A stretch of 64,000 nt of DNA from Cladocopium goreaui (GCA_947184155.2 CAMXCT020000324.1:93501-157500); one strand, 5' to 3'. Numbered from the stretch's first letter, positions 1-10,599 are shown. Program-made: numbers and translations. Notes: generated by a model from the letters alone, not told the origin.

Positions 1-1737
1 GGGGTTGAACATGTCAGTGTCACCAAAAGTGGTTTTGTCAACAAATTTCTCTTCAATATACTTGGGGGAAAAAACCCGACGCCTTCCTGATGAAGACTGC
101 TACAGCCATCAGGTAAAGCTGCTACCAGCTGGGCGTTGAACATTTCTTTTGTCCAGATCCTTGCAAATTTTGGTTCAGTACTTGGGGAAAAAACTCGACG
201 CCTTCCTGATGAAGACTGCTACAGCCATCAGGTAAAGCTGCTACCAGCTGGGCGTTGAACATTTCTTTTGTCCAGATCTTTGCAAATTTTGATTCAGTAC
301 TTGGGGGAAAAACTCGACGCCTTCCTGATGAAGACTGCTACAGCCATCAGGTAAAGCTGCTACCAGCTGGGCGTTGAACATTTCTTTTGTCCAGATCCTT
401 TCAAATTTTGATTCCATACTTGGGGGGAAAAATCGACGCCTTCCTGATGAAGACTGCTACAGCCATCAGGTAAAGCTGCTACCAGCTGGGCGTTGAACAT
501 TTCTTTTGTCCAGATCCTTGCAAATTTTGATTCAGTACTTGGGGGAAAAAACTCGACGCCTTCCTGATGAAGACTGCTACAGCCATCAGGTAAAGCTGCT
601 ACCAGCTGGGCGTTGAACATTTCAGTGTCACCAAAACTGGTTTTGTCCAAATCTTTGCAAATTTTGATTCAATACTTGGGGGGAAAAATCGACGCCTTCC
701 TGATGAAGACTGCTACAGCCATCAGGTAAAGCTGCTACCAGCTGGTTCTTTTGTCCAGATCCTTGCAAATTTTGGTTCAGTACTTGGGGGAAAAAACTCG
801 ACGCCTTCCTGATGAAGACTGCTACAGCCATCAGGTAAAGCTGCTACCAGCTGGGCGTTGAGCATTTCTTTTGTCCAGATCCTTGCAAATTTTGGTTCGG
901 TACTTGGGGGAAAAAACTCGACGCCTTCCTGATGAAGACTGCTACAGCCATCGGGTAAAGCTGCTACCAGCTGGGCGTTGAACATTTCAGTGTCACCAAA
1001 ACTGGTTTTGTCCAAATCTTTGCAAATTTTGGTTCAGTACTTGGGGAAAAACTCGACGCCTTCCTGATGAAGACTGCTACAGCCATCAGGTAAAGCTGCT
1101 ACCAGCTGGGCGTTGAACATTTCAGTGTCACCAAAAGTGGTTGTGTCCAGATCTTTGCAAGTTTTGGTTCAGTACTTGGGGAAAAAATCTCGACGCCTTC
1201 CTGATGAAGACTGCTACAGCCATCAGGTCAAGCTGCTACCAGCTGGGCGTTGAACATTTCAGTGTCACCAAAACTGGTTTTGTCCAAATCTTTGCAAATT
1301 TTGGTTCAGTACTTGGGGAAAAACCTCGACGCCTTCCTGATGAAGACTGCTACAGCCATCAGGTAAAGCTGCTACCAGCTGGGCGTTGAACATTTCAGTG
1401 TCACCAAAAGTGGTTGAAAATTTTGGTTCAGTACTTGGGGAAAAAAACTCGACGCCTTCCTGATGAAGACTGCTACAGCCATCAGGTAAAGCTGCTACCA
1501 GCTGGGCGTTGAACATTTCTTTTGTCCAGATCCTTGCAAATTTCTGTTCAATACTTGGGGGAAAAAAATTCGACGCCTTCCTGATGAAGACTGCTACAGC
1601 CATCAGGTAAAGCCGCTACCAGCTGGGCGTTGAAAATTACAGTGTCACCAAAAGTGGTGTTGTCAACAAATTTCTGTTCAATACTTGGGGGAAAAAAACG
1701 CGACGCCTTCCTGATGTCGACTGCTACAGCCGAGTCA
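1..1737. repeat. 120-137 bp satellite array 1 (about 14 units)
   Basis: Each unit contains a near-invariant core (CTTCCTGATGAAGACTGC, then a short spacer, then GCTGCTACCAGCTGGGCGTT). Units come in a short form of about 120 bp, with a linker beginning TCTTTTGTCCAGATCC, and a longer form of about 136 bp, with CAGTGTCACCAAAA followed by a G/T-rich linker. The array starts at or before base 1 and degenerates around 1709-1737, just before gene A. The minus strand is open through most units because 120 is a multiple of three; I do not call these proteins. The same satellite recurs at 15173-17226. Confidence 0.97.
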
Positions 1738-1845
1738 GGCATTCCACACCTAGAACATCTTTCAATTTCCTTGTTTTGCATTCGCAGGCTTTGTGTTAAG
1801 GATGTTAGTTGCTGGTGTCCTTTGTTTCTCGACAAATTGGTGATC

Positions 1846-2430
1846 ATGGCCTCGGAACGTTCGCGCACTGGTCCAAGCTCCCGACGCGCCCAACCATATC
1901 AGGAAAGGACTTCTACATGGACTACGGCCGAAGCCCCTTGGTTTGCTGGCCGTCGCGGGACCACCTCAGAGGCAACTCCACCGCCAGACCGACCAGTGTT
2001 TGCCATTGTGGACTATATGAGCCTCCGGGACTTCGCCGTGGATTTCGAGGAGCTCACTCCGTCCAACTTTGAGAATGCTACACTTCAAGAGCTGGAGGCC
2101 ATTTTTACCTTCACACAACAATACTCGGCGGAAGTCGCCCATCAGATGCCAGTGGGCAACATACGATTTGGCGTTTGCCATAACCTATGGCGGCAATTCA
2201 ATCTTCGGGTGGCCACTTCGGACGTTGAACTACGTTATCAAGATCTTGATGGGGACACCTTTCAAGTCTCGAATGACACCACGATTGTTGAGCTGTTAGA
2301 CACGTATAGACCTGAGTGGCGCATTAGGCAGTCCGACTTCTTGTCCAGTGCCACGTTTGTTGGGGCCACCCAGCCCTTCCTTTTACGTCTTTCGTGTCAC
2401 AAGTATCGTCCAGGAATAATCTTGCCGTAG
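1846..2430 (+). CDS. Paralogue family gene A (RPV-x3-VD domain protein, function unknown)
   Basis: 194 residues from an ATG in good context (GATCATGGCC); an upstream in-frame TTG lies in the satellite and was rejected. The first 45 residues are Ser/Arg/Pro/Thr-rich and look disordered. The conserved part begins at RPVFAIVDYM (about residue 50). A central region carries EVAHQMP-VGNIRF, and the end carries RPEW and LLRLSC. The same landmarks occur in the genes at 2729, 3496 and 18288, so the four are clearly paralogous. No known domain was recognised. It lies immediately downstream of satellite array 1. One exon is sufficient. The reading frame is intact, unlike several neighbours. Confidence 0.75.
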   Translation: MASERSRTGPSSRRAQPYQERTSTWTTAEAPWFAGRRGTTSEATPPPDRPVFAIVDYMSLRDFAVDFEELTPSNFENATLQELEAIFTFTQQYSAEVAHQMPVGNIRFGVCHNLWRQFNLRVATSDVELRYQDLDGDTFQVSNDTTIVELLDTYRPEWRIRQSDFLSSATFVGATQPFLLRLSCHKYRPGIILP

Positions 2431-2728
2431 GATATACAGTGGTTTTCCAGATGCTTCCTGCATCAGCCCAGACATTTTCCGAATCAGCCCAGGTGAAGAG
2501 GCACCAAATATTTAACAAACTAATACTGGCTTACCCAGGAGCCGATCTGCGGCCAAGCGGCTGGACACTGATGAAAACTCAATGAAAAAGAAAGATCGCG
2601 ACACATGTCAGAACTTGTCATACATGCACGCTTCTTCTATCCATGTTTTCCACCATATATGCAGCGAAGTGCGAAGTGCTCAAGTTCAAGGATATATCTA
2701 GATATTGATACATCACGAAGTGGCAGCC
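2431..2728. other. Intergenic spacer between genes A and B
   Basis: No supportable gene. Short open frames here are not conserved in the other spacers. A weakly AT-rich stretch precedes the ATG of gene B. No repeat was recognised. Confidence 0.6.
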
Positions 2729-3301
2729 ATGGCCAGCGAAATGCATTCTGAACCATCGCACAGGAGCAGATCACCCATTCGTTGCTTTCCTTCTAGAGAT
2801 GACAGAGAATTCGCTTGTCGCCCTGTCTTTCTCATTGTGAGTTTGAGACCCATGGGAACTCTCGGCGGCGAAGCCGCACGATTCAACCCAATTGAAAGTG
2901 TCCAAATGAGTTGTTCCGACGAAGCCGAGCTGAATGCAGTGTATACTTACTCCAAATACATTGCCATCGATCAGATGAATACAACCAAAGTGAACGACAT
3001 CGAGGATGCTATGATTGATCTCATGGAATTGACTTTTGGAATCAGCTTTGAAAAGTACGAGTTCGAATTGTGGCTTGATCATGGACCAGGCTTTGCTCTG
3101 GCAGAAGCCAGATTCAAGACCATGCTGAAAGTGCTGGATACATGTTTGGATGGTTGGGATGGTGCCTTTCGTGCCCGCCAGCTTGATCGCGTAATTCCAG
3201 CCTATCAAGTCCGTATGTCATGTTGGCCAACGATGCGTTGCTTCAGCAGTGAGGATTCCTACAGAAACGCAATGAGTAGCTTTAGGCGGTTTCACAGATA
3301 A
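2729..3301 (+). CDS. Paralogue family gene B (RPV-x3-V domain protein, function unknown)
   Basis: 190 residues from ATG in the context GCAGCCATGGCC. It begins MASE like gene A, followed by a short Ser/Arg-rich leader (SHRSRSPIR), then the family landmark RPVFLIVSLRPM. The D that follows V in A, C and D is S here. Next come RFNPIESV, YTYSKYI, a V-x-D-I segment, a helix leading to FELWLD, LKVLDTCLDGWD, and a final AYQVRMSC. The order and spacing of landmarks match gene D best. Single exon, intact frame, 298 bp downstream of gene A in the same orientation. Function cannot be assigned from sequence. The tandem placement suggests expansion by local duplication. Confidence 0.75.
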   Translation: MASEMHSEPSHRSRSPIRCFPSRDDREFACRPVFLIVSLRPMGTLGGEAARFNPIESVQMSCSDEAELNAVYTYSKYIAIDQMNTTKVNDIEDAMIDLMELTFGISFEKYEFELWLDHGPGFALAEARFKTMLKVLDTCLDGWDGAFRARQLDRVIPAYQVRMSCWPTMRCFSSEDSYRNAMSSFRRFHR

Positions 3302-3495
3302 ACTCTAAGAGAGCTCTTTAGAGAGAGATATTAATTCTTCCGAGCGTGAAGGAAAAGAATTGAACCGTTGTCGTTTGACGGCAGTTCGATAAGATTTTAA
3401 CTCATGCATGGTGAGCATGCTTCATCTATCATGTTTTCTCAGTCGATTTGGTTCTCAGTGCCTAGGGAGTGTAATATATCTGTACTGTGGCATCC

Positions 3496-4011
3496 ATGCC
3501 GCCTCCTGCAGTGATGATGGGCCCTGCAGGGAGGATTGGAAAGCCTCCGGTGCCACCTCCTATAGGTACACGTCCAGTCTTGATTATTGTAGACCTGATG
3601 CCTGTGCTGGACGTCGCCTACACACGTCCACATGACGGACGCTTCGACCCTCTCAGGTCATTACTCCACATGCCAGCCGATACGCTGCGAAGAGCAATGT
3701 GGATGTCAAACATGATTCAAGCTGTCAATGTAAGATGGTGGCCAACCATTTGGATCAAAGATCTAGTCAAACTGAAGTTCAAGGCTACATGGGACATCGA
3801 ACTTTCAGACTCTGAGTTTCATCTACGCATCATTAACTCTGAGAGAGTGCCGCTGCCGATGCCAAGAGAAAATTTACAGAAAAGCATAGAAATAGTTCAT
3901 CCCTTGTGGCTCCATGAGATGTGCAACCTGAGAGAACATTTGCAGCAGGATCAAGCGATTCCTGCCTTTCTAGTTCGGATGATCTGTTTTCCAGATCCTT
4001 TAGATGATTGA
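3496..4011 (+). CDS. Paralogue family gene C (RPV-x3-VD domain protein, function unknown)
   Basis: 171 residues from ATG at 3496. Nine bases upstream, in frame, is GTGGCATCC, aligned with the ATGGCC start of A and B, so the ancestral start may have mutated to GTG with use moving to the next ATG. A Pro/Gly/Met-rich leader is followed by RPVLIIVDLMPV, RFDPLRSL, a Trp-rich patch, an ELSDSEFHLRI strand region, PLWLHEM, and the terminal signature PAFLVRMIC. It is the most diverged of the four paralogues but keeps both ends of the domain. Single exon, intact frame, 194 bp downstream of gene B. Confidence 0.7.
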   Translation: MPPPAVMMGPAGRIGKPPVPPPIGTRPVLIIVDLMPVLDVAYTRPHDGRFDPLRSLLHMPADTLRRAMWMSNMIQAVNVRWWPTIWIKDLVKLKFKATWDIELSDSEFHLRIINSERVPLPMPRENLQKSIEIVHPLWLHEMCNLREHLQQDQAIPAFLVRMICFPDPLDD

Positions 4012-4249
4012 TGATCCATCCGTGCAAAGGGATACTTCTGAGCAAGATCGATGCGTGGAAAGTCACAAAAAGTCATCAGTCATTATTGAAAGAAAAAGGC
4101 TTTGGGAAAGGCTCACCATGTTGGAGGCCTCAATATATTTTCTTGACACGTATGTCAATATAGTTAAACTGTATGTGCAGCCACATAGGTGTGCGTCGAC
4201 GATTGTGTACCTTGCGCTTGGGTGAAGCCATTTCAGCTGCACAGTTGAC

Positions 4250-4740
4250 ATGTCGCTGCCAGCCCCAGCTGTGGCAGCAAGGCCACGCTTAAGACCAGAT
4301 CCAGGCCTGCGTGCAGACTTGCTTGTTTTTTTTTGAATTTCAACATCTTTGCCAATAATGTGTCAGGTGTCTCGGTGGCCCAGATAGAAAAGGCTTTGGA
4401 AGATGGCATGAGAGAATTTGGGCGCCGGTTGTGGGGAAAGCATGATACCTTCATGGCTGCGGCCGAAGGGGTGCAGTGGGCTTCAGCTCCAGCCGCTGCA
4501 ATTCCTGCTATGATGAAGGGAAAAGGAATCATAGTTGAGCTACTGAAACTGAATCCGAACGCCTGTATCACTGGAAAGAAGTTAGATTCGGCATTATTAG
4601 CTTGTCAGAAACGAGAAAGCATCAGCACTTCTATGACTTTCGAGCCACACGACGCTGAGAGACTGAGCGAGAAGATCAGAATAGTGTGTTGCAAACTCAG
4701 AAAAATGACAGAAGCCAAAGAGCCACTTGGCATCATTTGA
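4250..4740 (+). CDS. Small protein of unknown function, frame broken at a T9 run
   Basis: ATG at 4250 opens a short Ala/Pro/Arg-rich leader that stops right after a run of nine T (4326-4334). The downstream frame continues as IEKALEDGMREFGRRLWGKH and runs to TGA at 4738-4740. One additional base in the T run would make 492 bases, exactly 164 codons including stop (163 aa). The downstream half is mostly helical in character, with basic residues near the C terminus. No domain was recognised. The break is best read as a sequencing or assembly indel, but a true lesion cannot be excluded. Confidence 0.55.
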
Positions 4741-4861
4741 CCAACAAGTTCTTTATTTTTTGAATTGAAACAATAACCAGTTCTTACTCCAGGTGTGCTT
4801 TTGCGCTGTATGTATGCATGTGTTAACAATGTCAAGATTTTCCAGCAGCGTCATGCTGTAG

Positions 4862-6595
4862 GTTGGAGAAAGTGGAGAACAAAGCATCCCTAGAGCAGAT
4901 CGCCGCCATTCGCACAATCATGTCCTTCGTGAGATACAACAACAGTGACTATGCCCCACTGCAAAACGACAGTCAGGACATGGTAGATCCAAACATTGAA
5001 TTGCATGAGCTGGCAGCAAATACTCTTGCAAGCAGTCTTGTTTGAGAGTCAAATGATGTTTGCACATCAATGCAGGATCCATCGGACCAAGGAGACAGCC
5101 TGGGCCTGGATCTTCCTGATTTTCAGACATTGCACCAGGACTGATGAGGTTTCACTGTTTGGTTCCGATCTGCAGCGATCTGCCAATTTTGTTTTCGCAG
5201 AGAGGACGTTCCTGAAGAAGTGTCACTCATGGGCAAGGTGTGTATTCTGCATGTATATACATTACATACAGCCTGCTATTTCTCTGGCAGGTGCCGTATG
5301 ACAACCGCCAACATCAAGAGAAGGCCGGTTCCTTGGAGGCTTTCCAGTCACTCGTATCGGCTGTCAAAGTCATCGTATTTGTGCAGTGATTTATTTGAAT
5401 TTTCGAGTTTGGATCTTGACAATTATTGAGGACATTCATTTTCGAGATCTCCAGCTGCTGTAGTAATTTTTTAGTTTGGATCTTGACAATTTTTGTAAAC
5501 TGATAAGTATAACAGTATAACCATACTCTGGTATGCCACAAGGTTGCTGCCGCTGGCTTGCAGACTGGCATGTCAGAAACGAATAAGAAGGCAATCAGTG
5601 GAGCGATTCGATGATTTACTAAATTGTCAAGTTACAGAGCTGAATCATTCAAAAGATGATGTTTTAGTACACCATGAGGCACTGGTCGAAGAAGAGAAAC
5701 TCTTGGACGAGGTTTTCTACTGCTGTCAGTATTCAGTATGATTCATTGTGCTGTCCACATAGCATGCATATATATATATATATATATCATCATTTCTCTG
5801 CCAGGTGATGGAAGCAGGATCGATGTCTAAAAGGAAGCAAGAAGTGGTCACACTCAGAGACCATGTTGGCGCAACGGTTGAGAGTTATTGGAATTGTGCA
5901 ATCGAGAGTTGATTGTATAACTGAGCTTACCAATGCATGAGAGTTCGATCTTTCAATTGTGCAATCGATATAGTTGGTTGTATTGCTGAGCATACTATGA
6001 GAGTTCTTTCAATTGTGCAATCGAGAGTTGATTGTGTTGCTGAGCATACAAGACGTCTCAGAAATGCTTGGTGACATATCGTCATTGCACTTCTCTTTTT
6101 ATGTATAGCTGCCATGCAGACATTGAGGTACGCGAGGAAACTGTTGTATCACTCCTCAGTGACGAATCTGACAATGAAGGGAACAAAAAAAAATCAGAGC
6201 CATCGTGTAAGCAAGGAAAGCGTACGCCCATGAAGGCACTGAAGAGACCAGCTAGCAACAAACCAAAACAAGTTGCCAAGCAAAAAAAGACAGGCGCCGA
6301 GAAAGAAAAGACATGTTCCGAGAAAGAAAAGGAAGGGGACAAGAAAGAAATGCGAGAAGTTCCATCGAACCCCAAAAAGAACTATCTTAAAAATTACTAC
6401 AAAAAAACAGGTTTTGCCTCATTGAGAAACAACTTTTCTCATGGATCACAACTGTTTCAATTTGGCAAAGGCTACACAAAGGAAACGCTGTACGAAATAT
6501 TGGATGCGTGCATTGAGTGCCTGAATGATGGCACCATCTCAGAAGAGGACGCCCAGAAGTTTTGCGTGGACAAGCTGCCACAAGATGTAGAGTAG
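4862..6595 (+). CDS. Multi-exon gene ending in a lysine-rich last exon (model incomplete)
   Basis: Several short exons can be chained. The exon starting at 4862 follows TGTAG and encodes a helical segment with ASLEQIAAIRTIM. An exon beginning about 5075 reads DPSDQGDSLGLDLP. A possible GA-AG intron follows (CAG then GACTGATG, acceptor GAG then GACGTT). A GT-AG intron starts near 5239 and ends in GGCAG before GTGCCG near 5291. A coiled-coil exon lies around 5540-5710 (HHEALVEEEKLLDE). The next exon, near 5806, encodes VMEAGSMSKRKQ. The final exon, from about 6127 to TAG at 6595, carries LLSDESDNEG, a long Lys-rich tract and a C-terminal FASLRNNFSH-FGKGYTKETL segment. The first exon and some junction phases are uncertain. 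The basic tract suggests a nuclear or nucleic-acid-associated protein, which is inference only. Confidence 0.5.
5879..6058. repeat. About 60-bp tandem repeat, three units, inside a probable intron
   Basis: Three diverged units begin GAGAGTT at about 5879, 5939 and 5999. Each contains CAATTGTGCAATCGA and ends near TGAGC(A/T)TAC. It lies between two exons of the multi-exon gene, so it is most likely intronic. Confidence 0.75.
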
Positions 6596-6814
6596 AATTG
6601 GAACATTTCTCAGATGCTTGATCGTTGGCAAACCTGGGAGCAAAAACCTGAATACGTCCGAAACTTTGCTGTAAGGAGCTGTTCCATTGTCCATTTTTTG
6701 CATATGCAATTTGTATCAAAAACTTCTGCCTGCGGAATGCTATATCCAGCTTTGCAGATCAAATTATTCGGAAAAAAATCTTAGGTGCGTATATACCTAG
6801 TTGGCCATATAGCT

Positions 6815-7312
6815 ATGTCGGTGTGGCGTCTGAGAGAATGCCCTGCACAGCCAGACACTCTTAAGACCATCAATGAACTCTGGGAAGGCCTTACTGAGCT
6901 TGGCCAATCCTTGGGGCCGGTTGCATCTCATAGGCTTGAAATGGTGTACAGGTTCAGTTTGAAACCCGGTACGACCTTCATGTTGACTCTGTCGCCAATG
7001 GTTGCAGTGAAGTTGATGGTGGTGGCTGTTCTGCCTCGTGGATTGCTGCTCTGGCGTCCGACAACAGAGCGCTGTCACCCAAGTGAAGTTCCTTTATACC
7101 TCGCAAAACGAGAAAAGGATTACACAAGCAAGCTGATCAGCTACACGGTTGATGCCATAGTTCCTGGCACTGAAATGGAAAGTGCAACAGCAATGGTCAC
7201 ATGCACCGATCTAGCTGGCAATGAAGTCCACAAATTGACATATTCAACGACGACATCATTGCAGAGAGTGTTGATCGATGTAGCAGTAGAACTTCATGAG
7301 GAGGCAGCTTGA
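6815..7312 (+). CDS. Protein of unknown function, 165 aa
   Basis: Intact frame from the ATG at 6815 (AGCTATGTCG) to TGA. It begins MSVWRLRECPAQPDTL. It has a hydrophobic stretch near residue 65 (LMVVAVLPRGLLLW), too short and mixed for a confident membrane span. A beta-rich second half contains MESATAMVTCTDLAGNEV and ends LQRVLIDVAVELHEEAA. An AG acceptor-like site lies at 6783-6784, so 6785 could also be an exon start continuing from upstream. I do not recognise a family. Same strand and spacing as its neighbours. Confidence 0.5.
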   Translation: MSVWRLRECPAQPDTLKTINELWEGLTELGQSLGPVASHRLEMVYRFSLKPGTTFMLTLSPMVAVKLMVVAVLPRGLLLWRPTTERCHPSEVPLYLAKREKDYTSKLISYTVDAIVPGTEMESATAMVTCTDLAGNEVHKLTYSTTTSLQRVLIDVAVELHEEAA

Positions 7313-7514
7313 CGGGATGTAGAAATATATATATTTATCATATTGTAACTACACTCGAATCATACCTGCATGCGTATTTAAAATTAGTTTTGTATGATAA
7401 TGTTTTGTGAGAGTTTGCCTGCAGAGAGTCACGAGAGTTTGCCAGAAATGATGCTCCAAGTTTCTTAGCTGTCCTGTCCAGTGAAAGCAGGACTTACTTT
7501 TCAAGAACGATGTT

Positions 7515-8143
7515 ATGATTAAGCTGATCAAGGGAGAGGCGGTCCTGACACCGAATGACCTTCTTCAGACAATCTTAGAGGAACCTACGTCATCTTGGGA
7601 TGATCCAGAGACAGCGTGGCAAGACCGATGCTATCTCAGAGACAATTTTGTTGGAGCAGACCTCGGTGGGCTGCAAAGCTGGATGGGCAAGCTTAAGATC
7701 AACACCCGGACTGTTCAGGCCAAGGCCAAGGCAAAGGCCAAGTCCAAGGCGAGGCCGAGTCCAAATCCAAGACCAAGGGCAAGGAGAAGGCAGAGGACAA
7801 GTCCAAGGCAAAGGCCAAGGCAAAGTCCAAGGCAAAGGCCAATCCGAAAATTCAACGTCCATCGGCTTTGAAGAGGCCGGCGACAAAGTCCACCAAGAGC
7901 CCGGCGGCCAAAAAGGCAACAGAAAGGAATCTTCTGGGCCCACTTGGAGCTGAATATGATTTCCGTGGAATGGTGGAAGGAGTCAAGAAGAATGGCACGA
8001 AAGGAATCAAAAAGCCAGCGGCAGCAAAGAAGGTTGCAAAGAAGCCGCTACCAGCCAAAGAACTTGGAGAGTGGATGGCAGAGATGTCAGCTCGAAATCA
8101 GGCTGCACTCCAGGCCGAAAAGGCCACTAGTGATGAATCGTAG
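7515..8143 (+). CDS. Lys/Ala-rich repeat protein, frame broken near 7752
   Basis: ATG at 7515 starts a globular leader (ELLQTILEEP-like acidic region, then WDDPETAWQDRC) that runs into a Lys-Ala repeat tract. At about 7752 the Lys-Ala pattern leaves this frame and continues in another (KSKAKAKAKSKAKAN), through ALKRPATKSTKSPAAKK, then GPLGAEYDFRGMVEG, ending with an Ala-rich helix and TAG. One missing A in GCGAGG (expected GCGAAGG) explains the shift. With it the model is 630 bases, 209 aa. The Lys/Ala/Pro composition resembles linker-histone-like or HU-like basic tails, but no such domain is visible. Chromatin association is a guess from composition. Confidence 0.6.
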
Positions 8144-8212
8144 AGAAGAGGGCCACAGCTTGGCAATTTTGTGATGAATCGTAGAGAAGAGGGCCACAGC
8201 TTGGCAATTTTG
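8130..8212. repeat. 41-bp tandem duplication overlapping the end of the Lys/Ala-rich gene
   Basis: Two adjacent copies of a unit beginning GATGAATCGTAGAGAAGAGG and ending CTTGGCAATTTT. The first copy contains the stop codon of the gene at 7515, so the duplication created a second copy of the C-terminal codons and stop in the 3' flank. Confidence 0.85.
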
Positions 8213-9090
8213 ATATGTCCTCAATGCTTTAGGATCTGCTAGCTTCGATATCACAGGATGGACGGCGCAAAAGATTACTTCATTGAAAAATTGTTTCAGC
8301 TGCGGCAGTAAAGTTTCGATGCGCAAAGCACACCATTTGAACTTTGCTTCTTTGGCTCAACATTGATCAGGCTTTCAATTGTTGGAAGGGATGTCGAATC
8401 AATATGAGTCATGTTCCGGTGCGGAGCGACATTGCAATACGACAAGTCTCTCAAAGCAGTTCAAGATGTGATCTTGATAAGCGCATTAATCTGTTCCTCT
8501 GGCGAGTGCACCTGAGACACTCTTGGTAGCACGCGGGCCATGTGGTATGTTAGGAAAGTACCGGCAAATTTGACCAAGCAGATTCTGGAAAAGTACCTGG
8601 ATGGGTACGTTACCTGTCACAGCAGCGCACTGAGTTGCTTTGGGAGTTCATTTTATTCAGTTTTCATTTCTTTTGCATCCAAGGACAAAGACAAGATACA
8701 GGGTACATGTCCTTGACATCCGGAGCTTCCTATTACCGATTGCAATATGTTCAGGGCTCAAATTATGATCTGTGCAGTTGTCGTTTTGCTTCTTTCATTA
8801 TTGGTTTGCAATCCGCACATCAAAATCAACCAAGGTACTCGGTTGGCTAGCTACCGAGCACATCATAGAATTGCACCATCACGCAACACACGAACCTGGT
8901 CTCTTCGAGACAACACGCGCGGAACTCATTTTATGCTGGAAAACTCAAAGCCTATTATCAGCTATGAACCAAGGTCCGCGCTTCCAGCATGAGGCATCCT
9001 ATCCGCAGAGTAGCGCAAGTTGTCCCAGAGGCAGGTCTTCCCAGATGGTCTCAAACATATTCATTCCACATTGAAAAGATGTCAAAAAAT
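8213..9090. other. Region without a supported gene
   Basis: Only short unconnected open frames. I see no paralogue, no conserved motif and no repeat of note. A piece at 8350 (TTTGGCTCAA) resembles the end of the dinoflagellate spliced leader but is too short to call. Confidence 0.6.
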
Positions 9091-9657
9091 GTAGCATGCA
9101 TCAGGAGTTCCGGAACCTATGAGACCGCCACCTTGGCTATCAGGATGATGCGACCTTTTTGAATTCTTTTGATACTCAGCCATGCTTCAAAAGGTAGATG
9201 GACCACAAAAAGACATAACATGTAGCATGCATCAGGAGTTCTGGAACCTATGGGACCGCCACCTCGGCTATCAGGATGATGCGACCTTTTTGAATTCTCT
9301 TGATACTCAGCCATGCTTCAAAAGGTAGATGGACCACAAAAAGACATAACATGTAGCATGCATCAGGAGTTCCGGAACCTATGAGACCGCCACCTTGGCT
9401 ATCAGGATGATGCGACCTTTTTCAATTCTTTTGATACTCAGCCATGCTTCAAAAGGTAGATGGACCACAAAAAGACATAGCATGTAGCATGCATCAGGAG
9501 TTCCGGAACCTATGGGACCGCCACCTCGGCTATCAGGATGATGCGACCTTTTTGAATTCTCTTGATACTCAGCCATGCTTCAAAAGGTAGATGGACCACA
9601 AAAAGACATAACATGTAGCATGCATCAGGAGTTCCGGAACCTATGGGACCGCCACCG
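9091..9657. repeat. 131-bp tandem repeat with 262-bp dimer structure
   Basis: The marker AGCATGCATCAGGAG recurs at 9091, 9224, 9355, 9486 and 9617, giving spacings of 133, 131, 131 and 131. Units 1 and 3 share CTATGAGACCGCCACCTTGG; units 2 and 4 share CTATGGGACCGCCACCTCGG. The true repeating unit is therefore a two-unit dimer. The last unit runs into a CCACCA-type simple repeat at about 9651-9722. Confidence 0.95.
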
Positions 9658-9722
9658 CTACCACCACCACCTTTTCCACCACTACCTTTTCCACCACTAT
9701 CACCACCACCACCACCACCAAC
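9651..9722. repeat. CCACCA/CCTTTTCCACCA simple repeat
   Basis: Trinucleotide-like low-complexity tract. It generates spurious His-rich (plus) and Gly-rich (minus) open frames. Confidence 0.9.
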
Positions 9723-10287
9723 AGAGACACAAGGAGCCACTGGTGATATATTGTCCTTATAGTACTTGAACATCTTGGAACAATTTGCAGACGCTTGCGC
9801 TGTCAAACATTTGATACCTGCAAGTGTACTTGGTAACATTCGATAGATTCGTCTTTCCTCACTGCAGGAGCACCTCGACCAACAAAAAAACGGGCGCCTG
9901 CGACGAAAGACCAAGGCCTGTACAGGTTATATTGTTGATTTCTTGTTGGTTAGGGAAATCAGTTCAAAGCAGTGATGTGTGTGCGTGCCATGAACTGCTG
10001 CTAGTGATTGATGGGTTCCCCGTTGCTCCAGAGCAGAATCCACATGTGACATCAACATGAAGGCGAAAGTTCCAAGAGACCAAAAAAAACAAAGGGTCCA
10101 GGTCGGGTGCACAGTCCTTTTGCTTTTGATTAACGGCAGCTGACACTTAGTCACTAAACATTTTTCAATATGATGATTTGACAGTTTTTCCCATTTCTGC
10201 AAAAACAGGTATTGAATGTGCTGAACGGCGCAAGGAGGATGGCGAGAGGATCGCATTCGTGGTGGTCCGAAAGAAAGGCGCATTCAA
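9723..10287. other. Region with two possible plus-strand exons, otherwise empty
   Basis: After CTGCAG near 9866 a short frame reads GAPRPTKKRAPATKD. After AAAACAG near 10207 a frame encodes ERRKEDGERIAFVVVRKK. Both follow AG-G acceptor-like sites, but no start, donors or connected frame could be established. Confidence 0.3.
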
Positions 10288-10502
10288 GTTTTTGTTCAGG
10301 TGAATTGTTTTCAACATCCAGCCGGTAGCAGCTGTCCCTGGTGGCTGTAGCAGTCTTCACCAAGAAAATGTTGAAAACCAACATGGTTTGACATGTTCAC
10401 AGTGGCAGTGGATTATGCAGGTTGAGGCGTCGAGTTTGTTGCATTTTGCGTTCACATGGCATGCAAGTATATGTTTGATTCAAGTTTTCGTTTCTGTCAA
10501 CT
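10288..10502. mobile_element. Short dispersed element, copy 1, flanked by about 22-bp direct repeats
   Basis: It begins AAGTTTTTGTTCAGG and ends AAGTTTTCGTTTCTGTCAAC, resembling the two ends of copy 2 at 24929-25272. The internal part from ATGTTGAAAACCAACAT onward (10365-10502) is nearly identical to 25138-25272. The part at about 10308-10376 is an inverted, diverged copy of the core of the 120-bp satellite. No coding capacity. Class unknown; size and ends suggest a non-autonomous element. Confidence 0.6.
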
Positions 10503-10599
10503 CTGTGTTCAAAGAGCAGATGAGATCTGCTGTGGACCGTCAGGATCCTCAGGTGCATAAACGGCAGACTATCTGAAAACGGTGCAAGAAAAACCAGAG

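Noticed and set aside
1-1737. Minus-strand proteins built of FNAQLVAALPDG repeats
   Set aside because: They are translations of a satellite with a period divisible by three; no start, stop or flanking context is conserved.
8341-8370. Relict dinoflagellate spliced leader
   Set aside because: Only about ten bases match; insufficient.
9091-9660. CRISPR array
   Set aside because: The repeats are directly adjacent tandem units with no variable spacers, and the sequence is eukaryotic.
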